Counted from the stretch's first letter, positions 15,912 to 25,227 are shown. The stretch: 45,137 nucleotides of DNA from HGM04593 sp045646845 (GCA_045646845.1 JAZRLO010000039.1:1-45137), one strand, 5' to 3'. Numbers and translations are program-made. Notes: generated from the letters alone by a model not told the origin.

Positions 15912-17060
15912 ATGGCAAAGAGAGATTACTATGAAGTGCTTGGCGTGAGCAAAGACGCGTCGGCAAATGACATAAAAAAGGCATACCGCAAGTTGGCCAT
16001 CCAGTACCATCCCGACAAGAACCCGGGCAACAAGGAGGCTGAAGAGAAGTTCAAGGAGGCAGCCGAGGCGTACAGCGTCCTCAGCGACCCTGACAAGAAA
16101 GCACGATACGACCAGTTCGGACACGAAGGACTGAGCGGCGGCGCAGGAGGCGGAGGCTTCAACGGCGCCGGAATGGACCTGAACGATATTTTCTCAATGT
16201 TCGGAGACATTTTCGGTGGACGCGGCGGATTCGGCGGATTCAGCGGATTCGGCGGTGGAGGCGGACCGCAGAAATATCGCGGCAGCGACCTTAGAGTAAA
16301 GGTAAAGCTTACACTGGAGGAGATATCCACCGGCGTGACCAAGAAATTCAAGCTCAAGAAGAACGTAGCCTGCCCTCATTGCGGCGGAAGCGGAGCCGAA
16401 GGCAATGCCACAGAGACCTGCCCCGACTGCAAAGGTACGGGTCGCGTAGTACGCACACAGCAGAGTTTCTTCGGTATGATGCGTTCCGAAGTGGCCTGCC
16501 CACGATGCAACGGACAGGGAAAAATAATAAAGAACAAATGTCCGCACTGTAACGGCGAAGGCATAATAACGGGCGAAGAGGTCGTAGAGGTACAGATACC
16601 GGCAGGCGTTTATGAAGGCATGCAGCTCTCCATGCGCGGAAAAGGAAATGCCGGCAAGCTGAACGGTGTGAACGGAGACCTCATAATCTTCATTGAGGAA
16701 GAGAAACACCCCACCCTTGTACGCGACGAGAATGACCTGATATACAGTCTGTTGCTCGACATACCGACAGCCGCACTCGGCGGTTCCGTAGAGATACCCA
16801 CAATCGACGGAAAGGTAAAAGTCACAATAGACTCAGGAACACAGCCGGGCAAAGTTCTTCGTCTGCGCGGAAAAGGCTTGCCGAGCCTGAACGGATACGG
16901 CAAGGGAGACATCGTCATAAACGTGAGCGTATATATTCCCGAAACCTTGTCAAAGGAGGAGAAGAAGACTATAGAACGTTTTAGGGAATCGGACAACTTC
17001 AGGCCGAGCGAAAGCATTAAGGACAAGATTTTCCGCAGGTTCAAGAGTTTCTTCGATTAA
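15912..17060 (+). CDS. dnaJ: DnaJ co-chaperone
   Basis: A 382-residue type I Hsp40, which delivers unfolded clients to DnaK and stimulates its ATPase. The J domain lies at residues 4-68 with HPD at 33-35. A Gly/Phe-rich linker follows (about 72-118). The zinc domain has four CxxCxGxG repeats (CPHCGGSG, CPDCKGTG, CPRCNGQG, CPHCNGEG) at about 155-225, and the two client-binding beta domains lie at about 230-370. All expected parts are present. Co-transcribed with grpE (9-nt gap). Confidence 0.98.
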   Translation: MAKRDYYEVLGVSKDASANDIKKAYRKLAIQYHPDKNPGNKEAEEKFKEAAEAYSVLSDPDKKARYDQFGHEGLSGGAGGGGFNGAGMDLNDIFSMFGDIFGGRGGFGGFSGFGGGGGPQKYRGSDLRVKVKLTLEEISTGVTKKFKLKKNVACPHCGGSGAEGNATETCPDCKGTGRVVRTQQSFFGMMRSEVACPRCNGQGKIIKNKCPHCNGEGIITGEEVVEVQIPAGVYEGMQLSMRGKGNAGKLNGVNGDLIIFIEEEKHPTLVRDENDLIYSLLLDIPTAALGGSVEIPTIDGKVKVTIDSGTQPGKVLRLRGKGLPSLNGYGKGDIVINVSVYIPETLSKEEKKTIERFRESDNFRPSESIKDKIFRRFKSFFD

Positions 17061-17101
17061 ACGCCAAACGAACAATAAAACTTTTTATCAAAGCAAAAGA
17101 T

Positions 17102-18385
17102 ATGACATACGACGAAACTGTCACATATCTCTTCAACTGCGCACCGCCCTTCCAGCAAGTAGGCGGTGCTGCATATAAGGAGGGGCTTGCGACAACAGTT
17201 GCATTCGACGACCATTTGGGCAACCCTCACAGAAAATTCAGGACAATACACGTTGCCGGAACAAACGGCAAAGGCTCCACGTCGCACACCATTGCGGCCA
17301 TACTTCAGGAGAGCGGCTACAAGGTAGGGCTTTATACATCGCCCCACCTGATTGATTTCCGCGAAAGAATAAGGGTCAACGGCACCCCGGCAAGCAAAGA
17401 ATACGTGGTCGGGTTCGTTGAAAAGCACAGAGCGTTCTTTGAACCGCTCAGCCCATCGTTCTTTGAACTGACCACAGCCATGGCATTCAACTATTTTGCG
17501 GAACAGAATGTCGATGTGGCGGTCATCGAAGTAGGTTTGGGCGGCCGCTTGGACTGTACCAACATTATAACCCCCGAACTCTGCATAATAACGAACATAA
17601 GCCCGGACCACACACAGTTCCTGGGCAACACACTGGAAGAGATTGCCGCAGAGAAAGCCGGGATAATCAAGCATGGGATTCCGGCAGTCATAGGCGAGAC
17701 CACCCCCGCGACAAAAGCCGTATTCGAATCAAAGGCCCACGAATGCGGCGCGCCTCTGATATTCGCCGAAGAAAAAAAGGAGATTCTGGCAGCAGAGCCC
17801 ACTGATAGCGGATACCGTTATACGACAGCCAGTTACGGAACCATAGAAGGCGAGCTTGGCGGATATTGTCAAGAAAAGAACGCGAACACCATCCTCACGG
17901 CGACAGGAGAACTGAAACGCAACGGCTTCACAATAACCGATGATGCAGTGCGAAAAGGTTTTACAGATGTCTGCTCGCTTACCGGACTTATGGGACGTTG
18001 GCAGAAGATACAGGAAAGCCCACGCATAGTCTGCGACGCAGGGCACAACATAGGCGGCATAAAGTACATTGCCGGACAGCTGTCCGCACAGAAGTGCGAC
18101 ACACTGCGCATCGTGTTCGGGATGGTAAGCGACAAGGATATTTCGGCCGTACTTGCCGCAATGCCAAGGAATGCGAGCTACTATTTTACCCAGGCAAGCA
18201 TAAAGCGCGCCATGCCGGCAGATGAATTAAAGGCGAAAGCCGAGGAGTATGGCCTCCAAGGCAAATGCTACCCCAGCGTAACGCAGGCACTCGACGCGGC
18301 AAAAGGCGAAAGCACCCCCAGTGATTTCATATTCGTAGGCGGCAGTTGTTTCATTGTAGCAGACCTCCTACAAGGAATATGCTGA
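17102..18385 (+). CDS. folC: folylpolyglutamate / dihydrofolate synthase
   Basis: A 427-residue Mur-ligase-fold enzyme adding glutamate to dihydropteroate and to reduced folates (cytosol). The ATP P-loop GTNGKGS is at 53-59. LYTSPHLIDFRERI (folate-site loop, about 79-92) and HTQFLGNTLEEIAAEKAGII (about 175-195) are typical of FolC. The C-terminal domain carries CDAGHNIGGI (about 305). It follows dnaJ by 41 nt with no terminator between, so it may be read from the grpE promoter. It ends at the structured region 18413-18562. Confidence 0.96.
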   Translation: MTYDETVTYLFNCAPPFQQVGGAAYKEGLATTVAFDDHLGNPHRKFRTIHVAGTNGKGSTSHTIAAILQESGYKVGLYTSPHLIDFRERIRVNGTPASKEYVVGFVEKHRAFFEPLSPSFFELTTAMAFNYFAEQNVDVAVIEVGLGGRLDCTNIITPELCIITNISPDHTQFLGNTLEEIAAEKAGIIKHGIPAVIGETTPATKAVFESKAHECGAPLIFAEEKKEILAAEPTDSGYRYTTASYGTIEGELGGYCQEKNANTILTATGELKRNGFTITDDAVRKGFTDVCSLTGLMGRWQKIQESPRIVCDAGHNIGGIKYIAGQLSAQKCDTLRIVFGMVSDKDISAVLAAMPRNASYYFTQASIKRAMPADELKAKAEEYGLQGKCYPSVTQALDAAKGESTPSDFIFVGGSCFIVADLLQGIC

Positions 18386-18412
18386 AAGTCATTTTAGGGG
18401 GAAACTGAAATA

Positions 18413-18562
18413 CAGGATGGCACGCCACCCTGACCAAAAGATGGATAAAAAGTGAAATCCAAAGGCAAGCGAAGCCGTAAAACCGCAGTTTACAGAATGT
18501 AAATGAGGTTTTCAACGGCAAGCACAATTCGGGAGTTCACCTTTCATCCATCTTCTTTTTTT
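18413..18562 (+). ncRNA. candidate structured RNA / complex terminator after folC
   Basis: Directly after folC. A short hairpin (CAGG-a-TGG / CCA-c-CCTG, 18413-18432) is followed by a long rod. The outer helix 18438-18460 pairs with 18532-18554 (19-20 of 23 positions pair; AAGATGGAT with ATCCATCTT, GTGAA with TTCAC). An inner arm has GCCGT+AAAACC (18474-18484) with GGTTTT+ACGGC (18507-18519) and a tip TTTAC-agaat-GTAAA (18489-18503). An eight-T run follows the outer helix (18555-18563), so the rod is at least a terminator. It is larger and more ordered than a normal terminator. I see no promoter of its own and no match to a riboswitch class I know. Confidence 0.6.
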
Positions 18563-18563
18563 T

Positions 18564-18681
18564 GCACAAAAACGGCACATGTATGCAAAAAAATCAGACA
18601 TATTCATTGACCTGACAACGCCAGAAAGAATTCCTATTCATTTTTTATATCGATTTCCTTTGTCATAAGGCATTTTTTTAT
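18564..18681. other. intergenic DNA before the galactose operon
   Basis: AT-rich sequence with no reading frame of note and no clear hairpin. It presumably holds regulatory sites for galM-transporter-galK, but I cannot point to an operator. Confidence 0.4.
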
Positions 18682-18689
18682 TTTATTTG
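18682..18689 (+). promoter_or_regulatory. possible -7 box of the galactose operon
   Basis: TTTATTTG followed by C matches five of the six fixed positions of TAnnTTTG, 35 nt before the galM ATG. No better candidate is visible nearby. Confidence 0.4.
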
Positions 18690-18723
18690 CGAGGAAATAG
18701 CTATTTAACCATAATACACAGAT

Positions 18724-19806
18724 ATGAGCTGTACAGAAAATCTCTCACAATTGAACGCCGCCGACTTCAAAAAAGTCATCGACGGCAAAGAAACCGCTCT
18801 TTTCATCCTCAAGAACAAGAAAGGAAGCGAAGTCGCAATCACAAACTACGGAGGCGCAATCTGCACCATAATGGTTCCTGACAAGAACGGCAACTATGCG
18901 AACGTAATTCAGGGCCACGACAGCATCGACAACCTCCTTAACAGCCCGGAACCATTCCTCAGCACACTTGTAGGCCGTTACGGCAACCGCATATGCAAGG
19001 GCAAGTTCACAATCGACGGCAAGGAGTACAACCTCGCAATCAACAATGGCCCCAACCACCTGCACGGTGGCCCTACCGGCTTCCACGCACGCGTTTGGGA
19101 TGCAGAGCAGGTTGACGGACAGACCTTGAAATTACACTATCTTTCTGCTGACATGGAAGAGGGCTTCCCCGGCAATCTCGACGTGACTGTAGTATATACA
19201 TTCACAGACGAGGACGAACTCAAGATAGACTACACAGCCACAACAGACAAAAAGACAATCGTAAACCTCACAAGCCACGGTTTCTTCTCACTCTCGGGCA
19301 TTACAAACCCAACAGCAACTATCGACAACCTCATTTGCGAAATCAACGCCGATTTCTTTGTGCCCATTGATGACACATCGGTACCCTACGGTTGCATAGC
19401 ACCTGTGAAGGGTACAGCATTCGACTTCACCACCCCAACTGAGGTTGGTGCACGCATCGATGCCGACGAGGAGCAGATTAAGCATGGTGCAGGATATGAC
19501 CACTGCTATGTACTCAACAAGAAAGAGGTAGGTGAATTGAGCTTTGCCGCAAAGGTTACAGAGCCTGTAAGCGGCCGCACAATGGAGGTTTACACAACAG
19601 AGCCCGGTGTTCAGGTATATACATCGAACTGGCACAGCGGTTTTGCAGGCGCACACGGAGCAACATTCCCCAAGCGCAGCGCAATATGCTTCGAGGCACA
19701 GCACTTCCCCGACAGCCCCAACCGCCAGCACTTCCCCAGCGTGGTGCTCTGCCCGGGCGAGACATACAAGCAGGTTACTGTATATAAATTCGGAGTTGAA
19801 AAATAA
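18724..19806 (+). CDS. galM: aldose 1-epimerase (galactose mutarotase)
   Basis: A 360-residue cytosolic enzyme that interconverts alpha and beta anomers of galactose/glucose so that GalK can use them. Family landmarks: YGGAICTIMVPD, LVGRYGNRICKGKF, the His motif NNGPNHLHGGPTGFHARVWD (about 102-121), LTSHGFFSLSG, and the C-terminal catalytic Glu segment AICFEAQHFPDSPNRQHFPS. No signal peptide. First gene of galM-transporter-galK, the Leloir entry pathway as arranged in Bacteroides (35 nt to the transporter). Confidence 0.95.
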   Translation: MSCTENLSQLNAADFKKVIDGKETALFILKNKKGSEVAITNYGGAICTIMVPDKNGNYANVIQGHDSIDNLLNSPEPFLSTLVGRYGNRICKGKFTIDGKEYNLAINNGPNHLHGGPTGFHARVWDAEQVDGQTLKLHYLSADMEEGFPGNLDVTVVYTFTDEDELKIDYTATTDKKTIVNLTSHGFFSLSGITNPTATIDNLICEINADFFVPIDDTSVPYGCIAPVKGTAFDFTTPTEVGARIDADEEQIKHGAGYDHCYVLNKKEVGELSFAAKVTEPVSGRTMEVYTTEPGVQVYTSNWHSGFAGAHGATFPKRSAICFEAQHFPDSPNRQHFPSVVLCPGETYKQVTVYKFGVEK

Positions 19807-19841
19807 TGAACATTATATAAAAATCTAAAACATTATTAATT

Positions 19842-21110
19842 ATGAGTAATCAAAAGAAACAATGGGGAGCAATCATTGTAATGATCGCGCTCTTCGCAAT
19901 GATTGCCTTCGTGACAAACCTCTGTACACCTATGGCAACCATCATCAAGAACCAGGGTCCTATCTCTAACGTCCTTGCACAGATCGGTAACTACGGTAAC
20001 TTCATCGCTTACCTTGTAATGGGTATTCCCGCAGGTATGCTCATCGCGAAGTTCGGTTACAAGAAGACAGCACTCATAGGCCTTGCTGTAGGTGCAACAG
20101 GTATTCTTATTCAGTGGGCTAGCGGTATGCTCGATGCAAAGGAGAACATCGGCCTTGTATTTACAGTTTACCTTATCGGTGCATTCATCGCAGGTCTCTG
20201 CATGTGTATCCTCAACTGTGTTGTAAACCCGATGCTCAACCTCCTCGGTGGTGGCGGTAACAAGGGTAACCAGCTCATCCAGATCGGTGGCGTATTCAAC
20301 TCTTCCGCAGCAGTTGCTTGTTACATCCTTATGGGTGCCCTCATCTCAGACGCAACAAAAGCCAAGATTGCAGATGCTACTCCCGCGCTTATGATAGCAC
20401 TTGCAATTTTTGTGATTGCATTCATCGTAATCCTCTTCACAAAGATTGAAGAGCCCGAACAGGCTCCCGTTCAGCTGAGCCTCGTAAAGGGTGCTTTGAA
20501 ATACCGTCACTTCGCACTCGGTGCTTTGGCAATATTCCTTTACATGGGTATTGAGGTAGGTGTACCCAACGCAGTACAGCAGATGCTTACATCGGCACCT
20601 TACTCTATCCCTGCAGGTACCGTAGGTATGATTGTTGCCGTTTACTGGTTCATGATGCTTATCGGCCGTTTCGTAGGTGCAAGTATCGGGAGCAAGGTAT
20701 CAAGCCGCGCAATGGTTACAACAGTTTCTGTAGCCACATTGGCACTTGTACTCTTCGGTATGTATGCTCCATCAGACGTACTCGTAAGTTTCCCGGGTGT
20801 TGACTGGGGTAATCTCACACTTATCTGGCAGGATATCCCTGTAGGTATCTTCTCATTCCTATTGGTAGGTCTCTGCACATCAGTAATGTGGGGTGCAATC
20901 TTCAACATGGCTGTTGAGGGTCTCGGCAAATATACAGCCGTTGCATCAGGTATCTTCATGACAATGGTATTCGGTTGCGCTGTCATGATGGGTATCCAGG
21001 GTTACGTAGCTGACATCGCAGGCCACATGCAGAGTTTCTGGGTAGTTGTATTCTGTGCAGCATACCTCCTGTTCTACGCTTTGATAGGTTCAAAACCTGC
21101 TAAGAAGTAA
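19842..21110 (+). CDS. MFS sugar (glucose/galactose-type) transporter
   Basis: A 422-residue inner-membrane permease with 12 predicted helices, of the FucP/GlcP-like major facilitator branch. Helix 1 is ALFAMIAFVTNLCTPMATII. The MFS inter-helix loop appears as GIPAGMLIAKFGYKK (about 59-73), and GGGGNKGNQLIQIGGVFNSSA is typical of this branch. The position between galM and galK makes galactose (and perhaps glucose) the likely substrate, by proton symport. Codon use is strongly biased to GGT/CGT/GTA-type codons, more than in galM, suggesting high expression. Confidence 0.9.
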   Translation: MSNQKKQWGAIIVMIALFAMIAFVTNLCTPMATIIKNQGPISNVLAQIGNYGNFIAYLVMGIPAGMLIAKFGYKKTALIGLAVGATGILIQWASGMLDAKENIGLVFTVYLIGAFIAGLCMCILNCVVNPMLNLLGGGGNKGNQLIQIGGVFNSSAAVACYILMGALISDATKAKIADATPALMIALAIFVIAFIVILFTKIEEPEQAPVQLSLVKGALKYRHFALGALAIFLYMGIEVGVPNAVQQMLTSAPYSIPAGTVGMIVAVYWFMMLIGRFVGASIGSKVSSRAMVTTVSVATLALVLFGMYAPSDVLVSFPGVDWGNLTLIWQDIPVGIFSFLLVGLCTSVMWGAIFNMAVEGLGKYTAVASGIFMTMVFGCAVMMGIQGYVADIAGHMQSFWVVVFCAAYLLFYALIGSKPAKK

Positions 21111-21157
21111 CAAAAACATAATATAGAATTTGTTTAACTACTAAATATTTTACAACT

Positions 21158-22312
21158 ATGGATATAGAATTCGTAAGAAGTCGTATCATCAAGCATTTCG
21201 ATGGTACAACAGGAAGCATCTATGCTTCTCCGGGCCGCATCAACCTCATCGGTGAGCACACCGACTACAACAATGGTTTCGTATTCCCCGGTGCAGTAAA
21301 CAAGGGTATCATGGCTGAAATCAAGCCTAACGGTACAGACAAGGTTTGCGCTTACTCTATCGACGAGAAGGACTATGTTGAGTTCGGTTTGAAAGAGGAA
21401 GATGCTCCACGCGCTTCTTGGGCAAAGTACATCTTCGGTGTATGCCGTGAAATGATCAAGCGTGGTGTTGACGTAAAGGGTTTCAACACTGCATTTGCAG
21501 GTGACGTGCCCCTCGGTGCAGGTATGTCTTCTTCAGCAGCTTTGGAGAGCACATACACATATGCTTTGAACGACATGTTCGGTGCCAACAAGGTTGACAA
21601 GTTCGAGCTTGCAAAGGTAGGCCAGGCTACTGAGCACAACTACGTTGGCGTTAACTGCGGTATCATGGACCAGTTCGCAAGCGTATTCGGCAAGGCAGGC
21701 AGCCTCATCCGTCTCGACTGCCGTTCACTTGAGTACCAGTACTTCCCATTCAAGCCACAGGGTTACAAACTCGTTCTCTTGAACACATGCGTTAAGCACG
21801 AGCTCGTAGGTTCACCCTACAACGAGCGTCGTTTGAGCTGCGAGCGCGTAGCTGAAGTAATCAAGGCTAAGCACCCCGAGGTTGAGTCATTGCGCGACGC
21901 AAGCTTCGAGATGCTCGAGGAGGTTAAGGCAGAATTGAAGCCCGAGGATTACAACCGTGCAAAATATGTTATCGGCGAGGTTGTACGCGTTCTCGATGTA
22001 TGTAACGCACTTGAGGCCGGCGACTACGAGACTGTAGGTAAGAAGATGTACGAGACACACTTCGGACTCAGCAAGGACTATGAAGTAAGCTGCGAAGAGC
22101 TCGACTTCCTTGTTGACGTTGCTATCGACTGCGGCGTTACCGGTTCACGCATGATGGGCGGTGGCTTCGGTGGCTGTACAATCAACCTCGTTAAGGAGGA
22201 GCTCTACAGCGTATTCATCGAAGAGGCTGAGAAGCGTTACCAGGAGAAGTACGGCAAGGCACCTAAGGTTTATGACGTAGTTATCGGCGACGGTTCACGC
22301 AAGATCTGCTAA
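21158..22312 (+). CDS. galK: galactokinase
   Basis: A 384-residue GHMP kinase that phosphorylates alpha-D-galactose at C1 with ATP. The galactokinase signature PGRINLIGEHTDYN lies at 25-38, the GHMP ATP-binding loop PLGAGMSSSAA at 118-128, the catalytic-base segment NCGIMDQFAS at about 166-175, and the C-terminal MMGGGFGGCTINLV near 335. Full length. It is 47 nt after the transporter and followed by a strong terminator. galT and galE are not in this window. Confidence 0.97.
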   Translation: MDIEFVRSRIIKHFDGTTGSIYASPGRINLIGEHTDYNNGFVFPGAVNKGIMAEIKPNGTDKVCAYSIDEKDYVEFGLKEEDAPRASWAKYIFGVCREMIKRGVDVKGFNTAFAGDVPLGAGMSSSAALESTYTYALNDMFGANKVDKFELAKVGQATEHNYVGVNCGIMDQFASVFGKAGSLIRLDCRSLEYQYFPFKPQGYKLVLLNTCVKHELVGSPYNERRLSCERVAEVIKAKHPEVESLRDASFEMLEEVKAELKPEDYNRAKYVIGEVVRVLDVCNALEAGDYETVGKKMYETHFGLSKDYEVSCEELDFLVDVAIDCGVTGSRMMGGGFGGCTINLVKEELYSVFIEEAEKRYQEKYGKAPKVYDVVIGDGSRKIC

Positions 22313-22335
22313 TCAATAGCGATATCTTAATTTTG

Positions 22336-22370
22336 AAATGGCGCATCCGTAAGGTTGCGCCATTTTTTTG
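22336..22370 (+). terminator. galactose operon terminator
   Basis: AAATGGCGCA (22336-22345) pairs with TGCGCCATTT (22356-22365), followed by TTTTG. A clear intrinsic terminator 24 nt after galK. Confidence 0.9.
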
Positions 22371-22419
22371 TTGACGCACTTTTACAATTCATTTTATAAT
22401 ATTCTAAAATAAATATTGT

Positions 22420-22427
22420 ACTTTAGC
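22420..22427 (+). promoter_or_regulatory. possible -7 box of the second sulfatase gene
   Basis: TACTTTAG, one base from TAnnTTTG, 30 nt before ATG 22450. Low confidence because the surrounding DNA is very AT-rich. Confidence 0.35.
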
Positions 22428-22449
22428 AATATATAATAAAATATGTATT

Positions 22450-25227
22450 ATGGAAAATTTGAACATCGGTATGCTTGCTTTGGCAACGCTGCCGTGTGCT
22501 TTGGTTGCCCAAGAGAGTGCGAACCTTGAACCTTATGTAAAATCACGCCCTAACGTGGTAATGATTTATGCAGACGACTTGGGATTCGGCGACCTGGAGT
22601 GCTATGGTGCAATAGGAGTCAAGACACCAAACGTCAACAGATTGTCAGAAAACGGTCTCTGCTTCACGAATGCCCATGCTGTGGCATCAACAAGTACACC
22701 GTCACGTTATTCATTGCTTACAGGACAATATCCTTGGCGCAAATCAGGAACCGACGTGGCAGCCGGTGACGCTGCAATGATTGTATCGCCCGAACAATAC
22801 ACGGTTGCAGATGTATTCAAGGAGGCTGGTTATACGACTGCTGCCTTCGGAAAATGGCACTTGGGACTGGGCAGCCAGACAGGAAAACAAAATTGGAACG
22901 CTCCCATCTCACCGGCTCTGCCCGACATCGGATTCGACTACTCCTACATAATGGCGGCAACTGCCGACAGAGTACCGTGCGTATTCATAGAGAACAGCGA
23001 AGTCGCCAACTACGACCCCTCCGCTCCGATATATGTCAATTACAACAAAAATTTCGATGGAGAGCCGACCGGTGCAAACAACCCCGAACTGCTTTACAAC
23101 CTCAAAAGTTCCCACGGACACGACAACTCCATTGTCAACGGAATAGGCCGCATCGGCTACATGAAAGGCGGTGGCAAGGCATTGTGGAAGGACGAGAACA
23201 TTGCCGACAGCATAACCACACATGCTGTCAATTTCATAAAGAAGAACAGCGACAAGCCATTCTTCATCTATTTCGCGACGAATGACGTACACGTTCCACG
23301 CTTCCCGCACCCACGCTTCCGTGGCCAGAGCGAAATGGGTTTGAGAGGCGATGCAATAGTACAGTTCGATTGGAGTGTCGGCGAAATCATCAACGTGCTC
23401 GAGCAGCAGGGCATTCTTGACAACACCCTGATAATCCTTACAAGCGACAACGGCCCGGTATTGGACGACGGCTATGTTGACCAGGCCGAAGAACTTGTCG
23501 GCGAGCACTCCCCTACAGGAGGACTTCGTGGCGGCAAGTACAGTGCTTATGAAGGCGGAACACGCGTGCCGTTCATAGTACATTGGCCAGCCATGATAAA
23601 GGAGGCTGCTGTAAAGAACGGACTTGTATCACAGATTGACTTCCTCGATGTAATGGCAACTGTTGCAGGCGTTGGCAACGGCGAGTCACTCTCGCCCGAC
23701 GGTTATGCAGGAGAAGCTGCTACGTGGTTCGGGAAAGAGGAGACAGGCCGCCCGTTTGCAATGGGAATGGCACAGAACCACACACTCACAATACGCACTG
23801 CCGGCTGGAAATACATTGAGCCAAAGGGCGGTGCTGCCATGATTCCTTGGGGACCCAAGATTGAGACCGGATACTCCACCACCCCGCAACTGTTCGGTTT
23901 TGTCAACGGAGAATATGACGAGACAACCAACAAGGCATCGGGTAACCAGGCTGTAGTGAACAACCTGCGCGACGAGTTGGAAAAGATACGCAACAGAAGC
24001 TACGACGGTACCACCATAATAGCCGAAGCAGGAGAGAGTATCGACCTTACTGCATACTTCGGCAACCTTGACGGCGCCATACTCAGCGGTGACTTCTTTG
24101 ACGTGGAGGTAACTGATTTCAGTAAGGTGCCCATAAGGAAAGACGCCTCAAAAGGCTCCCACACAGGCATCATTGCAATGGCCGACGGCACCATACACAC
24201 ATTCTCTGTGGTAATAGCCCCCGGATACCACGGTGCATTCCACATAAACTACAACGGGAAACCGCTTTTCATCGGATACAACACGACACACGACAACAGC
24301 GGAAGCGAGGGATATAAACTCATTTCCCCTGACCATTACTCCACCTCAGCTGCCGGAGACGAGATATTCATCGTAAAGCCATCGGGCAGCGGATACACCC
24401 TCTCCATGCAGGGCAAATACCTGCAAGAACCTAAGCTCGTCAAATGGGGACACATCATGTTCTCGGACGACAAGTCTAATGCGGGAATATACCTTTTTGA
24501 AGAGACTTCTACTGACGGCATCTACAAAATACGCAGCACCAGTGACGGTATAAACTATGTGAACATATACAAGGAGCATGGCGTTGCCGGCAACGACAAA
24601 GCCGCAAAAGCCGGACTTGCCACATACACGATTAACGAGGTAGAAACGTTCCCTATTACACTTCCTTCAGAGGGAACGGCAACTGTCTGCCTGCCGTTCA
24701 ATGTAGTGATACCGGAAGGAATATACGCATATGATGCAACAGATGCAGACATAACACTCATCAACGACGGATACACATGCACCATGGAGGCAATAGCCGG
24801 TTCCGGTGAAACTCTCAAGGGCGGTACGCCTGTAATAATAAAGGGAGAAGCAGGGGAATATCACTTCCCCATCACCATGTCCGACAGCGATGCGAAAGCC
24901 CCCTTGCCGCAGTCCGTTCTCAAAGGCAATTATGTAGAACAAAGTCTCACACAAAGTACTGATGTCAAGAAATTCCTGCTTGCGGCAGAAAGCGAATTCA
25001 GAGCTTTTGAAGGATCAAAAAAAGTTGCGGCAAACCAATGCTGGCTTGAGTGCGGACTGCCGGAAGCGAACAGTATCAGAATAGAGTTCGACGACCCGGC
25101 TACAGGCATATACGAAATCCAATCTGCGCCACAAAGCAAAAGTATTTACAACATCCATGGCCAGCCGTTGAGCGAACCCCAAAAAGGAATAAACATAATT
25201 GACAACAAAAAGGTTCTTGTAAAATAA
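22450..25227 (+). CDS. large secreted sulfatase with C-terminal extension
   Basis: A 925-residue exported enzyme. A signal peptide (about 1-21) precedes a complete S1-type sulfatase domain (about 30-515) with metal ligands Asp42/Asp43 and the Ser-type active site STPSRYSLLTG from Ser82. This half closely matches the 530-residue sulfatase at 13537-15129. About 410 further residues follow: a beta-rich module (about 520-730), a second one (about 735-850) with VCLPFNVVIPEGIYAYDA, and a short C-terminal tail with YNIHGQPLSEPQKGIN and IIDNKKVLVK. The tail resembles the C-terminal domain of many secreted or surface proteins of Prevotella and Bacteroides, so surface sorting is plausible but unproven. 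Position after the galactose operon hints at a galactose-containing sulfated glycan. Confidence 0.92.
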   Translation: MENLNIGMLALATLPCALVAQESANLEPYVKSRPNVVMIYADDLGFGDLECYGAIGVKTPNVNRLSENGLCFTNAHAVASTSTPSRYSLLTGQYPWRKSGTDVAAGDAAMIVSPEQYTVADVFKEAGYTTAAFGKWHLGLGSQTGKQNWNAPISPALPDIGFDYSYIMAATADRVPCVFIENSEVANYDPSAPIYVNYNKNFDGEPTGANNPELLYNLKSSHGHDNSIVNGIGRIGYMKGGGKALWKDENIADSITTHAVNFIKKNSDKPFFIYFATNDVHVPRFPHPRFRGQSEMGLRGDAIVQFDWSVGEIINVLEQQGILDNTLIILTSDNGPVLDDGYVDQAEELVGEHSPTGGLRGGKYSAYEGGTRVPFIVHWPAMIKEAAVKNGLVSQIDFLDVMATVAGVGNGESLSPDGYAGEAATWFGKEETGRPFAMGMAQNHTLTIRTAGWKYIEPKGGAAMIPWGPKIETGYSTTPQLFGFVNGEYDETTNKASGNQAVVNNLRDELEKIRNRSYDGTTIIAEAGESIDLTAYFGNLDGAILSGDFFDVEVTDFSKVPIRKDASKGSHTGIIAMADGTIHTFSVVIAPGYHGAFHINYNGKPLFIGYNTTHDNSGSEGYKLISPDHYSTSAAGDEIFIVKPSGSGYTLSMQGKYLQEPKLVKWGHIMFSDDKSNAGIYLFEETSTDGIYKIRSTSDGINYVNIYKEHGVAGNDKAAKAGLATYTINEVETFPITLPSEGTATVCLPFNVVIPEGIYAYDATDADITLINDGYTCTMEAIAGSGETLKGGTPVIIKGEAGEYHFPITMSDSDAKAPLPQSVLKGNYVEQSLTQSTDVKKFLLAAESEFRAFEGSKKVAANQCWLECGLPEANSIRIEFDDPATGIYEIQSAPQSKSIYNIHGQPLSEPQKGINIIDNKKVLVK

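Noticed and set aside
16130..16265. Short GGCGGA-type repeats as a tandem repeat array
   Set aside because: They encode the Gly/Phe-rich linker of DnaJ and are explained by the protein.
18386..18723. Known riboswitch (cobalamin, TPP or THF type) upstream of galM
   Set aside because: Core signatures of these classes are absent, and the T-run directly after the helix fits a terminator or small RNA better.
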